Source: Mycobacterium branderi (lineage in GTDB: Bacteria; Actinomycetota; Actinomycetes; Mycobacteriales; Mycobacteriaceae). Taken from it: a DNA stretch of 64,000 nt. Within the stretch, counting starts at the first letter, position 1; the number at the start of each line of letters is the position of its first letter. This document shows, one piece after another, positions 16,025 through 26,029 of the stretch. The stretch is taken from contig NZ_AP022606.1 of NCBI RefSeq assembly GCF_010728725.1, positions 682,001 to 746,000 on the forward strand, in the 5' to 3' direction. Below the pieces are notes generated by a model. The model worked only from the letters and a program-made list of their open reading frames with translations. It was not told where the DNA came from and did not search any database. The translations under genes were made by a program, and so were the position numbers.

Positions 16025-18112
16025 GTGCGCGGTCGATTCGAGCGAGCACTGAACTGGCTGATCGGCTCCGACCCTGGGGCGTTGCGGCTGCGGATGGCCA
16101 TACGGACGACGGCCGCGCTGGCATGCGCGCTGGCGATCCTGTTCCTGCTGACCAAGGCCACCGGACAGCCCGTGACCGTCGCGCTGCTCGGCGTGCTGAT
16201 CACGATGGTCGCGGCGCGTTCCGTCAACGAGCCCGATCCCCGTCAGCAGAAGATCACGATGGCGCTGCTGCCGCTGCCCGCCGCGGCAGCCATCTCCGCC
16301 GGCGCGCTGCTGGCGCCCCACAAGCTGGTCAGCGACATCGTGTTCGTGGTGATCGTGTTCGCCGCGGTCTACATCCGCCGCTTCGGCCCGCGCGGACGAG
16401 CGCTGGGCATGGTCATGTTCATGGCCTACTTCTTCACCCTGTTCCTCCGGGCCACGACCGCCGAGCTGCCCTGGCTGATCGGGGCCGTGCTGGTGGGCAC
16501 GTTGTGCAGCTTCGTCTTCGGCACCTATGTGCTGCCCGACCGACCCGAACGCGTGCTGTCAGCGAGCCTGCGCGCCCTGCGGGCCCGAATGGCCATCGTC
16601 GTCGACACCACCGCCGAGGCGCTGAAGACCGGCCGGCTCGACGAGCGACGCCGCCGCCGACTGCGAGCGCGGATCGCCCGGCTCAACGAGACCGCGTTGA
16701 TGGTCCAGAGCCAGCTCGAAGACAAGGTCAACCCGGCGACGCTGCCCGGCGTCACCGGCGAGCAACTGGCGCTGTGGCTGTTCGACGCCGAACTCACCGT
16801 CGAGCGGGTGGCCACGGCCGGGGCACGCGCCGCCGCGGCCGACATCCCGGCCGCCGACCGCGCGGAATTGGCCGCCGCGCTCACCCAGCTGGCCAGTGCC
16901 ATCCGGCTGCCGGAGCGCGGCGGCCTCGACCAGGCCGCGGCCATGGCTCAGCGAGTGCTCGACCAGCGGCCACCTGACCCGCTAAGGCGCCTCGCAATGG
17001 CGATAATCGCTACGGCCACAACCACTTCCGAGGTCCGCGCACGTGTCGAACATCCGGGAAGCTGGGCACCCACGCCCGTCGACACCGAACCGCCCGAGCC
17101 CGGTCTGCGGCCGACCACCCGGCAAGCCATTCAAGTCGCCGTCGCCGCCTCGCTCGCGATCGTCGTCGGCGAACTGGTATCCCCAGCCCGCTGGTACTGG
17201 GCGGTGATCGCTGCGTTCGTGATCTTCGCCGGCACCAACTCCTGGGGCGAAACGCTCACCAAGGGCTGGCAGCGGCTGCTTGGCACGGCGCTCGGTGTGC
17301 CGAGCGGCGTGCTGATCGCCACGCTGGTCTCCGGCGACCGCGCCGCGTCGCTGGTCCTGATCTTCGTGTGCCTGTTCTGCGCGTTCTACTGCATGAAGAT
17401 CGCCTACAGCATGATGACGTTCTGGATCACGACCATGCTGGCGTTGTTGTACGGCCTGCTCGGCCAATTCACCGTCCACCTGCTGTTGCTGCGCATCGAA
17501 GAGACCGCGATCGGCGCGGTGATCGGCGCCGCGGTCGCCGTCCTGGTGCTGCCGGCCGACACCCGAAAAGCCATCCGCGACGACGCCCACACCTTCTTGA
17601 CGACGCTGTCGAACCTGATCGACGCGTCGGCGTCGTCGCTGCTGGGCAAGGCCAGCGGCAACCCGACCGACCTGGCCCGTCAACTCGACCGCAACCTGCA
17701 GCAGTACCGGCAAACGGCCAAGCCGTTGATGGCCGGCGTCGCCGGCCTCTCCGGGCGCCGCAGCATCCGGCGTGGCCTGCGGATGCTCGCCGCCTGCGAC
17801 CACTACGCGCGGACCCTGGCCCGCAACAGCGCTCGCTACGACGACGCGCCGCCTGAGCTGGCCGACGCCGTGAGCGCCGCGGCCGCGCAGGTTCGCCGCA
17901 ACATCGACGCGCTGGACGCCGCCCGCGACGGCACCGCACAGAGCGTCGCCCCTGCTACCGACTACCTTGACGCCGCCGAGACTCTTGCCAGCCAAAACTC
18001 CAGCCTGCTCGCCGCCCTGCACGCACTGCGTCAGATCGACCGGGCCGTGATCACCGCCGCCGTCGAGCTGGGCGCCGACGACGCTGCTACCAGACCCGTA
18101 TCCAGTCGATGA
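16025..18112 (+). CDS. FUSC-family inner-membrane transporter
   Basis: 695 residues from a GTG with an AAGGAGG ribosome-binding site nine bases upstream. Two similar halves: an N-terminal bundle of about six helices (residues 25 to 175), a soluble helical region (about 175 to 365), a second bundle (about 365 to 525, with AFVIFAGTNSWGETLTKGWQ) and a C-terminal soluble tail. This is the architecture of fusaric-acid-resistance/aromatic-acid exporters. The exported compound is unknown. Its 3' end overlaps the convergent GH16 gene by 26 bases. Confidence 0.85.
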   Translation: MRGRFERALNWLIGSDPGALRLRMAIRTTAALACALAILFLLTKATGQPVTVALLGVLITMVAARSVNEPDPRQQKITMALLPLPAAAAISAGALLAPHKLVSDIVFVVIVFAAVYIRRFGPRGRALGMVMFMAYFFTLFLRATTAELPWLIGAVLVGTLCSFVFGTYVLPDRPERVLSASLRALRARMAIVVDTTAEALKTGRLDERRRRRLRARIARLNETALMVQSQLEDKVNPATLPGVTGEQLALWLFDAELTVERVATAGARAAAADIPAADRAELAAALTQLASAIRLPERGGLDQAAAMAQRVLDQRPPDPLRRLAMAIIATATTTSEVRARVEHPGSWAPTPVDTEPPEPGLRPTTRQAIQVAVAASLAIVVGELVSPARWYWAVIAAFVIFAGTNSWGETLTKGWQRLLGTALGVPSGVLIATLVSGDRAASLVLIFVCLFCAFYCMKIAYSMMTFWITTMLALLYGLLGQFTVHLLLLRIEETAIGAVIGAAVAVLVLPADTRKAIRDDAHTFLTTLSNLIDASASSLLGKASGNPTDLARQLDRNLQQYRQTAKPLMAGVAGLSGRRSIRRGLRMLAACDHYARTLARNSARYDDAPPELADAVSAAAAQVRRNIDALDAARDGTAQSVAPATDYLDAAETLASQNSSLLAALHALRQIDRAVITAAVELGADDAATRPVSSR

Positions 18113-18878
18113 GCATCTCCGCCGGATAGCTGCCCGGCCCGGGATCGCCGCCACCCGACCCGGCGACGGCCAGGTTGAGCACCGGAAACACCTGGTAGCC
18201 GGGGTCGTTGAACGGCCAGTCCGCGATCGAGCGGGCCGGAACGGTGAAGTAGGGCGCCGCGCCGTCGGTGTAGTCCTGCCAGAACCGCATGCCGGCGTCG
18301 TCCCATTGGCATCGCCAGGTGTGCCACGCGCTGTCCAGCGCGATGTTGTGCGTCGCCCATTCGGCGCCGTTCGCCTTGGTGTGGACGGTGGTGGCCGACG
18401 GCCAGTTGCCGTTGCCGTACCACTCCATGACGTCGATTTCGCCGTTGTTGTCGTTGCCCAGCCAAAACGCGGGCCAGCAGCCGGCGGTCAGGCAGTTGAG
18501 CTTGATCCGGGCTTCCCACGTGTGGCCGATGCCGCCGCGCCACGAGCCTTGCACTTTGCCGCTGTAATAGGTGTTGCCGTCTTTTGCGGCGCGCAGCACC
18601 AAATTCGAGTTGCCGTCGAGGAACACGTTCTTGCGGTCGTCGCGGTATTGGCCGACGTTTTCCGGCCGTTCCCAGTACGTCGGGTCCTTCATCGTCTCGC
18701 GGGCCCGCGCCACCATCCACTTCGACCGGTCGGGGGCTGAGCCGGCCGGGCCGTCGAACTCGTCGTGGAACAGGTAGTTCCCGGATGCCGCAGGTGGCGC
18801 GGCCTTAGCTGTGGAAACGGGAACCGCGGCGGTCAGCAGGCCGAATCCCGTCATCAACATCATGCTGCGTCGGTCCAT
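18087..18878 (-). CDS. Exported GH16 beta-glucanase (Rv0315-like)
   Basis: 263 residues. The N-terminus MDRRSMMLMTGFGLLTAAVP is a signal peptide, possibly Tat-type because of the paired Arg, with cleavage near AKAA. The GH16 catalytic motif is present as GEIDVMEWYG (E-x-D-x-x-E) near residue 148, in a jelly-roll with FHDEFDGPAG at the start. Relatives hydrolyse beta-1,3 or beta-1,3/1,4 glucans; M. tuberculosis Rv0315 is a similar exported protein. Length is normal and the C-terminus EMLIDWIRVW is typical of the fold. Confidence 0.9.
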   Translation of the reverse strand: MDRRSMMLMTGFGLLTAAVPVSTAKAAPPAASGNYLFHDEFDGPAGSAPDRSKWMVARARETMKDPTYWERPENVGQYRDDRKNVFLDGNSNLVLRAAKDGNTYYSGKVQGSWRGGIGHTWEARIKLNCLTAGCWPAFWLGNDNNGEIDVMEWYGNGNWPSATTVHTKANGAEWATHNIALDSAWHTWRCQWDDAGMRFWQDYTDGAAPYFTVPARSIADWPFNDPGYQVFPVLNLAVAGSGGGDPGPGSYPAEMLIDWIRVW

Positions 18879-19019
18879 CTCAGGCAGACTACCGATTCGA
18901 GTACCGGCGGACCGCGAAGCGGGTAGACACCTACTCTACTTGCGTCGATTTGCTGAACATCGCTGGTCACACGCGTACCCTTAGCCCCGCGGGGGAGCCT
19001 TCGGGGGCCGGAGGCGTAT

Positions 19020-22000
19020 GTGAGCCCTGACCAATCCAATACGACGATTAACGAATTGCTGGACCGCGCGGTGCGGGCCATCAATGCGGGCGACCGCACG
19101 ACTGCGACCACCCTTGCCGGACAGGTGCTTTCCGTCGACCACGGCAATCTTGAGGCCGAGGACCTGCTCGCCGCTCCCGCTCGATACGGCGAAATCCGCC
19201 GCCTCACAATCATGTTCGCCGATTTGGTGGATTCGACGGTGCTGTCCACCCGATTGGAACCGGAGACCTACCGCACGCTGGTCGGCCGCTACCGCGACGA
19301 GGTGGCCCGGCTCATCGACCGCTACGAGGGCCACATCTGCTCGATCAAGGGCGACGGGTTGCTGGCGGTATTCGGCCACCCCAAGGCACACGAGGACGAC
19401 CTGCGCCGGGCCATCGCGGCGGGGCTGGACATCACCCGGGCGGTGGCGCAGCTCAGCGAGCAGGCCAGCCGCAAGTTCGGGGCGCCGATCAACGTGCGGG
19501 TCGGCATCCACCGCGGCCTGGTCTACCTCGACACCGACCAGGACGACGTGTACGGATTCGCCGCCAACCTGACCGCCCGCATCTCCGGTCTGGCCGAGCC
19601 CGGCACCGTCGCGGTGTCCGACGCCGTCGCGCCGCTGGTGCGCGACGCGTTCGAGCTCAGCGCCCGCCCGCCGGCCCCGGTGAAGGGCGTCGACGGGCTG
19701 ATCCCCCATCACCGGGTTGTCGCCGAGCGGCCGGGCGCCCCGCCGCTGCGCCCGCTGCCGCTGATCGGGCGGGACCGCGAACGCGACTGGCTGCAGCAGA
19801 GCTGGCAGCGAGCGTGCGACGGCGCACTGACCATTCCCGGTGTTGCACTGCGCGGCGAGCCCGGAATCGGCAAGACCCGGCTCGCCGGCGAGGCCACCGA
19901 ATTGGCCCGGGCCGCAGGCGCGCCGGTGGTCGAGCTGATCGGTTCGCCGCTGCACACCGAGACCGGCCTGCACCCGGTGCACACGCTTTTGGAGCGGCGT
20001 TGCGGCATCACCCGGCTCACCGAGGGTGCCCAGCGACTTCGGCTGTTGCAGGACGAATTAGCCACCCGCGCAATGGATCCCGACGCCACTGTGCCGCTGC
20101 TGGCGCCGGTGCTGGGTGTCGGCCCCGAACACGGCTATGCCCCGGCCGCGGTGGAAGGGCGCACACTTTACGAGTCGATCGGCGCGGCCGTGCGCCAGTA
20201 TGTGTTGGCCAGCATCGGCGATCAACCGGGGTTGGTGCTTGCCGAGGATGTGCACTGGTTCGACCCGTCCACTCTGGAGCTGATCACCGCGTTGCTGGCG
20301 GCCGCCGACGGGCGCCTGCTCGTGGTCCTGACGGGCCGCGAAGACGGCTGGTTGCAATCCGATTGGCCGGTAACACTTTTCGACCTCGCGCCGTTGACCG
20401 ACGAGCAGTCCGACGCCCTGATCGACGCATTGGATCCGGCCCTGACCGATGCGCAGCGGGCCGCGGTGCGCCGACGGTGCGACGGGGTGCCGTTCTACCT
20501 CGAGCATGTCGTCGGCGAACTCGACGCCAAATTCGGCGTACCCGAGGCGTTGTACGAGCCGCTGTTCGCCAGGCTGCATCGCCCGCACGCCGATGCGGTG
20601 CCGGTCGCGGAAGCGGCCGCCGTCATCGGACGTTCCGGCGACATCGCCTTGCTTCGCGCGGTGGTCGGCCGCGACGCCGAGGACGTCGACGACATTGCCG
20701 CCGAACTCGTGCGGGCGCGGGTGCTCGAACTCACCGGAAACGACAGCTGGCGGTTTCGCCACGAGCTGCTGCGCGAAGTGGCCGCCGAATTGGCACCGCC
20801 GTCGCTGCGCCGCGACCTGCACGCCCGGGCCGCCCGCGCGCTGGTCGAGGCGGCGACCACCGTCGAGCCGGATTGGCGTGTGGTCGCAGACCATTTCGAG
20901 CAGGCCCACTTGTACGACGAGGCCGTCGCCGCCAGCCAGAAAGCATCGGTCGACGCCCGTCGCCGCGGCGCCATCGCCGAAGCCCGCGCCTGCCTGACCG
21001 ACGCCGTCAACCAGCTCGCCCACTGCGCCGAAGGACCGGAGCGCGACCGCAAGGAGATCGCGATCCGGCTGGAGCGCGGCTTCTTGGCCGGCGCCGTGCA
21101 GGGCAGCATGAGCGGCGAGGGACCCGCCGAACTCGAACGGTGCCTGCAGCTGGCGACCAGCGGCATGTACGACGACGAGCTGTTCCTGACGTTGATGGCG
21201 ATGATCGCCTACTACTACAACAGGGCCGAGCTGCGCCGGCTTCGTGAACTCGTCGATTCGCTGTCCAACCGAATTCCGTCGGGCTGGCTGTGGAGCTATC
21301 CGGCCATCGAGTGTTCGCTAGGCGGGATCGCCTGGCTGGAAGGCGATTTCGCCACAGCTCGCAAGCATCTGCTGCGCGTGCTGGCCGACCCCTCCGCCGC
21401 CGATCCACACGAATTGGGTGCGGCGTGGTGGATCGCCGACGACGTCCTTGCGGCGACCCACATCTACCTGGCGCGCACGCATATGGTGTACGGCGACCTG
21501 GACCATGCCGAGGCCGAGCTGGCGAACGCCGCCCGGCGCTGCGACAGCCTGGCATTCCCGCAGAACGCCTACAACCGGGCGCACCTCGACTTCGCGACAA
21601 TTTGGCTTTGCCTGGAGGCGGGCCAGATTGAGCGGGCAGCCACTATGGTCGGCGATCTTCGTCGGCTGAGCGAGCAGTCGGGACTCGACCTGTGGCGAGG
21701 CGTCAGCGCAACCCAGCATGCCACCGTCAAGGGACTGACCGCATTGAGCGCCGGCGCCGACCCGGACACCCTGATCACCAGGGCCTGGAAAATAGCTGGA
21801 TGGGTGGACGGCTCGCGACACCTGCACCTCAATATCTATCTCACTTTCCACGACGCGGTGATCGGCCGGTTGTTGATTGCCGCGGGCCTGCCGGAGCAGG
21901 CGCGCAACCGGTTGGACTGGGCGTTGCAGCATGCCCAAGACACCGGCATGCACTTCCACGACGCCGAGCTGATGCGCGTGCGGGCCCACACGTTCGCGGA

Positions 22001-22205
22001 CCTGTCGCAGCAGCGCGAAGCGCTCAGCGCCGCGCTCGAGTTCGCCCGCAAGCAAGGCGCGACGTTGTTCGAATTACGTTGTCTGCTAGATAGTTTCGAG
22101 TTGTGCGGCGACGGCGACCGGTCGGCGCTGGCCGACGTCGTCGCCCGCTTTCCCGGTGACGCGCGCTGGCCGGAATACGTACGAGCGGAAAAGATCCTGT
22201 CGTGA
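19020..22205 (+). CDS. Class III adenylyl cyclase fused to AAA/NB-ARC-like ATPase and TPR-like region
   Basis: 1061 residues from GTG 19020 with GGAGG five bases upstream. Order: short N-terminal segment with MalT/TPR-like sequence, class III cyclase domain (about 60 to 220), ATPase domain (Walker A GEPGIGKTRLAG near 278; Walker B region LVLAEDVHWFDPST near 405), then a long helical-repeat tail. The cyclase has both metal aspartates (MFADLVDST, KGDGLLAVFG), the substrate-binding Lys before the second one, DVYGFAAN and the transition-state Arg in NLTARISG, so it should be active. Unlike several mycobacterial relatives it lacks a C-terminal LuxR HTH. It is translationally coupled (GTGA) to the FAD enzyme that follows. 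Confidence 0.88.
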   Translation: MSPDQSNTTINELLDRAVRAINAGDRTTATTLAGQVLSVDHGNLEAEDLLAAPARYGEIRRLTIMFADLVDSTVLSTRLEPETYRTLVGRYRDEVARLIDRYEGHICSIKGDGLLAVFGHPKAHEDDLRRAIAAGLDITRAVAQLSEQASRKFGAPINVRVGIHRGLVYLDTDQDDVYGFAANLTARISGLAEPGTVAVSDAVAPLVRDAFELSARPPAPVKGVDGLIPHHRVVAERPGAPPLRPLPLIGRDRERDWLQQSWQRACDGALTIPGVALRGEPGIGKTRLAGEATELARAAGAPVVELIGSPLHTETGLHPVHTLLERRCGITRLTEGAQRLRLLQDELATRAMDPDATVPLLAPVLGVGPEHGYAPAAVEGRTLYESIGAAVRQYVLASIGDQPGLVLAEDVHWFDPSTLELITALLAAADGRLLVVLTGREDGWLQSDWPVTLFDLAPLTDEQSDALIDALDPALTDAQRAAVRRRCDGVPFYLEHVVGELDAKFGVPEALYEPLFARLHRPHADAVPVAEAAAVIGRSGDIALLRAVVGRDAEDVDDIAAELVRARVLELTGNDSWRFRHELLREVAAELAPPSLRRDLHARAARALVEAATTVEPDWRVVADHFEQAHLYDEAVAASQKASVDARRRGAIAEARACLTDAVNQLAHCAEGPERDRKEIAIRLERGFLAGAVQGSMSGEGPAELERCLQLATSGMYDDELFLTLMAMIAYYYNRAELRRLRELVDSLSNRIPSGWLWSYPAIECSLGGIAWLEGDFATARKHLLRVLADPSAADPHELGAAWWIADDVLAATHIYLARTHMVYGDLDHAEAELANAARRCDSLAFPQNAYNRAHLDFATIWLCLEAGQIERAATMVGDLRRLSEQSGLDLWRGVSATQHATVKGLTALSAGADPDTLITRAWKIAGWVDGSRHLHLNIYLTFHDAVIGRLLIAAGLPEQARNRLDWALQHAQDTGMHFHDAELMRVRAHTFADLSQQREALSAALEFARKQGATLFELRCLLDSFELCGDGDRSALADVVARFPGDARWPEYVRAEKILS

Positions 22206-23905
22206 CGTCGGTCGCGGTGCTGGGCGGCGGAGTCGGCGGGCTGACCGCCGCACACGAACTTGCCGAGCGCGGATTCGACGTCACCGTCTACGAAATGCGC
22301 GACGCGTTCGGCGGCAAGGCGCGCTCGATGCCGGTGCCGGGCTCGGGAACGGGACACCGTGAAGACCTGCCGGCCGAGCACGGATTCCGGTTCTTCCCCG
22401 GCTTCTACCGCCACATCCCCGACACCATGTCGCGAATCCCGGCCGCGAACGGCACAGTCGCAACGCATCTCACCGCGTCGACGCGAATGTTGCTGGCGCA
22501 GGACGGTCATCGCAACGAGATCGTCGGGATTGCCGAGCGGCCGTCGTCGCTGGACGACCTCGAGGTGATGATCCGGTTTATGTGGGAAACCGGTGTCGGC
22601 CTGGGCATTCCACCGGGCGAACTGGCGTGGTTCTTCGACCGCCTGCTGACCCTGATGTGCTCGTGCGACGAGCGTCGCTTCGACGAGTGGGAGCAGGTCA
22701 GCTGGTGGCAGTTCATGGGGGCCGAACAGCGCTCCCCCGCGTTCCAGAAGTTCCTCGCCGACGGGATGACCCGAACCCTCGTCGCGGCACGGGCGCGCGA
22801 AATGTCGGCACGCACAGGCGGATTGATCCTGTGCCAGCTTTTCTACGACCTGGTGCGCGGCGACGGGCGGATGGACCGGGTCCTGGACGGCCCGACCAGC
22901 GAGGTGTGGTTCGACCCGTGGCTCAGCTACCTGCGCGGCATGGGCGTCACGTTGCGCGGCGGCTGCGAGGTCGACGAAATCGACTGCAAGGGACATCACA
23001 TCAGCGGTGTGACCATCTCCGGCCCCGGCGGCGCGGAGCGGGTGCGCGCCGACTATTACGTGGCGGCGCTGCCGGTCGAGCGGCTGCGCATGCTGGTCTC
23101 CCCGGCCCTGCGCGCCGCGGAGCCGCGACTGGCGGCGCTGCCGGAACTGGTCGTGCGCTGGATGAATGGCGCCATGTTCTACCTGTACCGCGATGTGCCG
23201 CTGGTCCACGGCCATGCGATTTTCATCGATTCGCAGTGGGCGTTGACCGCGATCTCGCAAGCCCAGTTCTGGCCCGGCATCGACTTGGAGAAGCGAGGCG
23301 ACGGACTGGTCAACGGCATCCTGTCGGTCGACATCTCGGAGTGGAAGCGCAAGGGCGCACACGTCAAGAAGATCGCGATGGACTGCACCCGCGACGAGAT
23401 CCGCAAGGAAGTGTGGGGCGAGCTCGTCGACGCCATCGACGACGGCTCGCTCGACGTGGCCAACGTGCACAGCTGGTTCCTGGACCCCGCCATCCAGTTG
23501 CCGAACCCGAGCGGGGCGACCAACCTCGAGCCGTTACTGGTCAACACCGCCGGCTCGTGGGCGAATCGGCCCGACGCGGTCACCGCGATACCCAACTTTT
23601 TGCTGGCGGCCGACTTCGTCCGCACCTACACGGATTTGGCGACGATGGAGGCCGCGAACGAGGCGGCGCGCCGCGCAGTCAACGGCATCCTGGACGCGGC
23701 CGGTTCGCCGGCGTCGCGCTGCGCGATCTGGAAGCTGCGCGAACCCGCCGTGCTGGCGCCGTTCCGCAAACTGGACCAGCTGCGTTGGCGGTTGGGCCGA
23801 AACGTCGTCAAGCCGCCCATCCGGGTCGACCAGCACGGCAAACCCCGGCACAGCGGCCCGCTGGCCCGTGTGCTGCTGGCGATCACTCGTCGCGGGCGAC
23901 GATAG
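22202..23905 (+). CDS. FAD-dependent phytoene-desaturase/HpnE-like oxidoreductase
   Basis: 567 residues, GTG start overlapping the cyclase stop by four bases. The N-terminal Rossmann motif VAVLGGGVGGLTAAHELAER is followed by YEMRDAFGGKARS, typical of carotenoid/squalene desaturases, HpnE-type hydroxysqualene dehydroxylases and amine oxidases. AEHGFRFFPGFYRHIPDTM near residue 60 and the FAD-binding end NFLLAADFVRTYTDLATMEA fit that group. Substrate unknown, likely a lipid or polyprenoid. The coupling to a signalling cyclase suggests a shared response. The DUF5995 gene converges on it with a one-base gap. Confidence 0.82.
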   Translation: MTSVAVLGGGVGGLTAAHELAERGFDVTVYEMRDAFGGKARSMPVPGSGTGHREDLPAEHGFRFFPGFYRHIPDTMSRIPAANGTVATHLTASTRMLLAQDGHRNEIVGIAERPSSLDDLEVMIRFMWETGVGLGIPPGELAWFFDRLLTLMCSCDERRFDEWEQVSWWQFMGAEQRSPAFQKFLADGMTRTLVAARAREMSARTGGLILCQLFYDLVRGDGRMDRVLDGPTSEVWFDPWLSYLRGMGVTLRGGCEVDEIDCKGHHISGVTISGPGGAERVRADYYVAALPVERLRMLVSPALRAAEPRLAALPELVVRWMNGAMFYLYRDVPLVHGHAIFIDSQWALTAISQAQFWPGIDLEKRGDGLVNGILSVDISEWKRKGAHVKKIAMDCTRDEIRKEVWGELVDAIDDGSLDVANVHSWFLDPAIQLPNPSGATNLEPLLVNTAGSWANRPDAVTAIPNFLLAADFVRTYTDLATMEAANEAARRAVNGILDAAGSPASRCAIWKLREPAVLAPFRKLDQLRWRLGRNVVKPPIRVDQHGKPRHSGPLARVLLAITRRGRR

Positions 23906-23906
23906 G

Positions 23907-24752
23907 TCAGAGCAGCTTTTTGATCAGCGGGTGCGGTTTTTCGGCGATCCCCGCGAGTGCGGCTACGTTAGCGCCGACGTCGTGGCTTTCCCGCTTTTTG
24001 ACGACATTGACGATGTGGTGGAACGGTTTCCATTTTTCGGGCGGGTCGAGGTACCAGGCGCCCAGCGCCGACGTCCACGCCGACTGATTGACCGTCTTCT
24101 GCTTCGCCTGGGCCGGATTTTCGGCCAGGGCGACGGCGAACCACCAAGCGCCGGTGCGGAACTTGACGATCAGCCGTCGGATCCAAAAGATCTCGTTCGG
24201 CACCGCCCGGCGAACCCAGCGGAATGCCGGTGAAAGTTTTTGGATGATGTCGAGCAGATCGGGGACCTGGCTGCCCAGCAAAGCGTTGACGTGGAAGAAA
24301 TCCGGCTCCAGATCGCGCAGCGTGTGCGGGGCGACGGTGGCGGCGCTGACGCCCAGATCGAAGCAGATGTGGGCGTTCAACCCGGTCATCATTTGCTGAA
24401 TCATGGTGGCGTCGCTGTCCGCCTGGCCGACGAACGAGACCTCCCACGGCGCTGTCAGCCCGTTGAAGGTGCGCGGGTGGAAATAGGCATTCAACGCGTC
24501 GAAGTAGCGCTTGGCGAAAACGAGATCGAACCGCTCCATCCGTTTCGGATCCTTGAACGCGCCGGTGTCGAGGCCGTGACGAACGGCGAAGGTCGCGCGT
24601 TTGTACAGCACGGCGAAGTAGCCGATGGTGCTCTGAGCATTGATCGACCAGTCGATGATCTGATCGAGATTGCGCGCGACGTCGTCGACGCTGTGGGGTT
24701 CGGGCAGCCGCGGTAATGGCCCCGGCGGGGGCGTAGACAGTGGAACAGCCAT
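23907..24752 (-). CDS. DUF5995-family protein
   Basis: 281 residues from ATG 24752; another in-frame start lies six codons upstream. Characteristic stretches are [38 protein letters not shown] and [13 protein letters not shown] (histidine in a helical context). The family, common in actinobacteria, has no established function; its His/Asp-rich helices suggest a metal-binding or membrane-associated helical bundle. There is no signal peptide. It stands between the FAD enzyme and tRNA-Tyr. Confidence 0.75.
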   Translation of the reverse strand: MAVPLSTPPPGPLPRLPEPHSVDDVARNLDQIIDWSINAQSTIGYFAVLYKRATFAVRHGLDTGAFKDPKRMERFDLVFAKRYFDALNAYFHPRTFNGLTAPWEVSFVGQADSDATMIQQMMTGLNAHICFDLGVSAATVAPHTLRDLEPDFFHVNALLGSQVPDLLDIIQKLSPAFRWVRRAVPNEIFWIRRLIVKFRTGAWWFAVALAENPAQAKQKTVNQSAWTSALGAWYLDPPEKWKPFHHIVNVVKKRESHDVGANVAALAGIAEKPHPLIKKLL

Positions 24753-24822
24753 GCGAGGGATTGTCACCACGCGCCCGAGAGCTGACTAGGGTATTCGGCT
24801 ACTCCAACTGTGGTGAGGAGGG

Positions 24823-24905
24823 TGGCAGGTCCAGGATTCGAACCTGGGTAGGCATACGCCGACGGATTTACAGTCCGCTCCCATTGGCCGCTCGGGCAAC
24901 CTGCC
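24823..24905 (-). tRNA. tRNA-Tyr (GTA anticodon)
   Basis: 83-base class II tRNA. The acceptor stem pairs GGCAGGT (24905 down to 24899) with ACCTGCC (24830 to 24824), with discriminator A at 24823. The anticodon GTA is at 24871-24869 (reading down) within CTGTAAA. A long variable arm and the T-arm GGTTCGAATCC are present. CCA is not encoded. Confidence 0.97.
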
Positions 24906-24985
24906 TTGGTGCGACTAGCACCCTACAACGAGGATGTACTCAGGATACAAACGGCCAAGCAACCAATCGAGAGGGGACGGATCCA

Positions 24986-25477
24986 ATGGCGGATTCATCG
25001 TTCGACATCGTCAGCAAGGTCGATCGCCAGGAGGTCGACAACGCCCTCAACCAGGCGGCCAAGGAGCTGGCCACCCGGTTCGACTTCCGCGGCACCGACA
25101 CCAAGATCGCCTGGAAGGGCGACGAGGCCATCGAGCTGACCAGTTCGACCGAGGAGCGCGTCAAGGCCGCCGTCGAGGTGTTCAAGGAAAAGCTGATCCG
25201 CCGCGACATCTCATTGAAGGCCTTCGAGGCCGGCGAGCCGCAGGCCTCCGGCAAGACCTACAAGGTGACCGGGACGCTCAAGCAGGGCATTTCCAGCGAG
25301 AACGCCAAGAAGATCACCAAGCTGATCCGCGACGAGGGCCCCAAGAACGTCAAGACGCAGATCCAGGGCGACGAAGTCCGGGTGTCCAGCAAAAAGCGCG
25401 ACGACCTGCAGGCCGTCATCGCGATGCTGAAGAACGCCGACCTCGACGTCGCGTTGCAGTTCGTCAACTACCGGTAG
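24986..25477 (+). CDS. YajQ-family nucleotide-binding protein (Rv0566c-like)
   Basis: 163 residues, full length. ATG 24986 has GAGGGG about ten bases upstream. The sequence begins [20 protein letters not shown] and contains [13 protein letters not shown] and [19 protein letters not shown], the hallmarks of YajQ proteins (two ferredoxin-like domains). Members in other bacteria bind cyclic di-GMP or RNA; the mycobacterial role is not established. It starts the block that follows M. tuberculosis gene order (Rv0566c to Rv0541c). Confidence 0.95.
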   Translation: MADSSFDIVSKVDRQEVDNALNQAAKELATRFDFRGTDTKIAWKGDEAIELTSSTEERVKAAVEVFKEKLIRRDISLKAFEAGEPQASGKTYKVTGTLKQGISSENAKKITKLIRDEGPKNVKTQIQGDEVRVSSKKRDDLQAVIAMLKNADLDVALQFVNYR

Positions 25478-25488
25478 GACTGGTCGCT

Positions 25489-25938
25489 ATGAGCACCGGA
25501 GAGGACTTGGCCGTCGCGACGCAGCGCATTCGCCAGAGCGCCCAGGCCGTCCAGGCCGAACACAACCTCTACCGGCGCATCGACGCGGAATTCGGCATGC
25601 TGACCGGCGCCGCGGTCGGCAAACGAATGGGGTCGCGGTCGCGCGCCCCACGCAATCTCGCTGCGAGTGCGCACCGCAATAACCACCTGATCGCCATCCG
25701 CCAAGGCAATCACCTCGTTTACCCGGGCTTTCAGTTCGGGCCGGACGGGCGTCCGCTTGCCGTGATCGGCCGACTACGCGAGATCGCGGAGGCCAACGAC
25801 TGGTCGGAGGTGGGCTTGGTGCAGTGGCTGTGCTCGCCGACGACGTACTTCGACGGCGACAGACCCGTCGATCACCTTGTCGAGGATCCGGACGGCGTCG
25901 TCGCCGTGGCCGCCGACGACATGGCTATCGAGTGGTAA
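25489..25938 (+). CDS. Lone RES-antitoxin-like (Xre/MbcA-type) protein
   Basis: 149 residues, starting 11 bases after yajQ. The middle (AAVGKRMGSRSRAPRNLAAS) looks like a helix-turn-helix. It is followed by QGNHLVYPGFQFGPDGRP and the C-terminal DWSEVGLVQWLCSPTTYFDG plus RPVDHLVEDPDGVVAVA, the pattern of antitoxins that pair with RES toxins. The related protein at 10206 has GNQTWFPAWQF at the same place. No RES gene lies next to this copy, so it is an orphan antitoxin-type regulator or acts on a distant toxin. Confidence 0.7.
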   Translation: MSTGEDLAVATQRIRQSAQAVQAEHNLYRRIDAEFGMLTGAAVGKRMGSRSRAPRNLAASAHRNNHLIAIRQGNHLVYPGFQFGPDGRPLAVIGRLREIAEANDWSEVGLVQWLCSPTTYFDGDRPVDHLVEDPDGVVAVAADDMAIEW

Positions 25939-26029
25939 AAGCACCACCGGTAGACGCTCTGGCCCAATCAACCGGTGGGTGCCTAATCTGGTGACCACGA
26001 CCACACCGTCGCCGGAAGCGAGGTTCGCG

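Noticed and set aside
18990..19015. GC-rich inverted repeats before the cyclase start as a possible RNA switch
   Set aside because: Short GCCCC/GGGGC matches are expected by chance at this GC content and pair in several competing ways.
20058..21023. 321-codon minus-strand frame inside the cyclase gene
   Set aside because: Composition is typical of antisense shadow and the plus strand encodes intact ATPase and repeat motifs.
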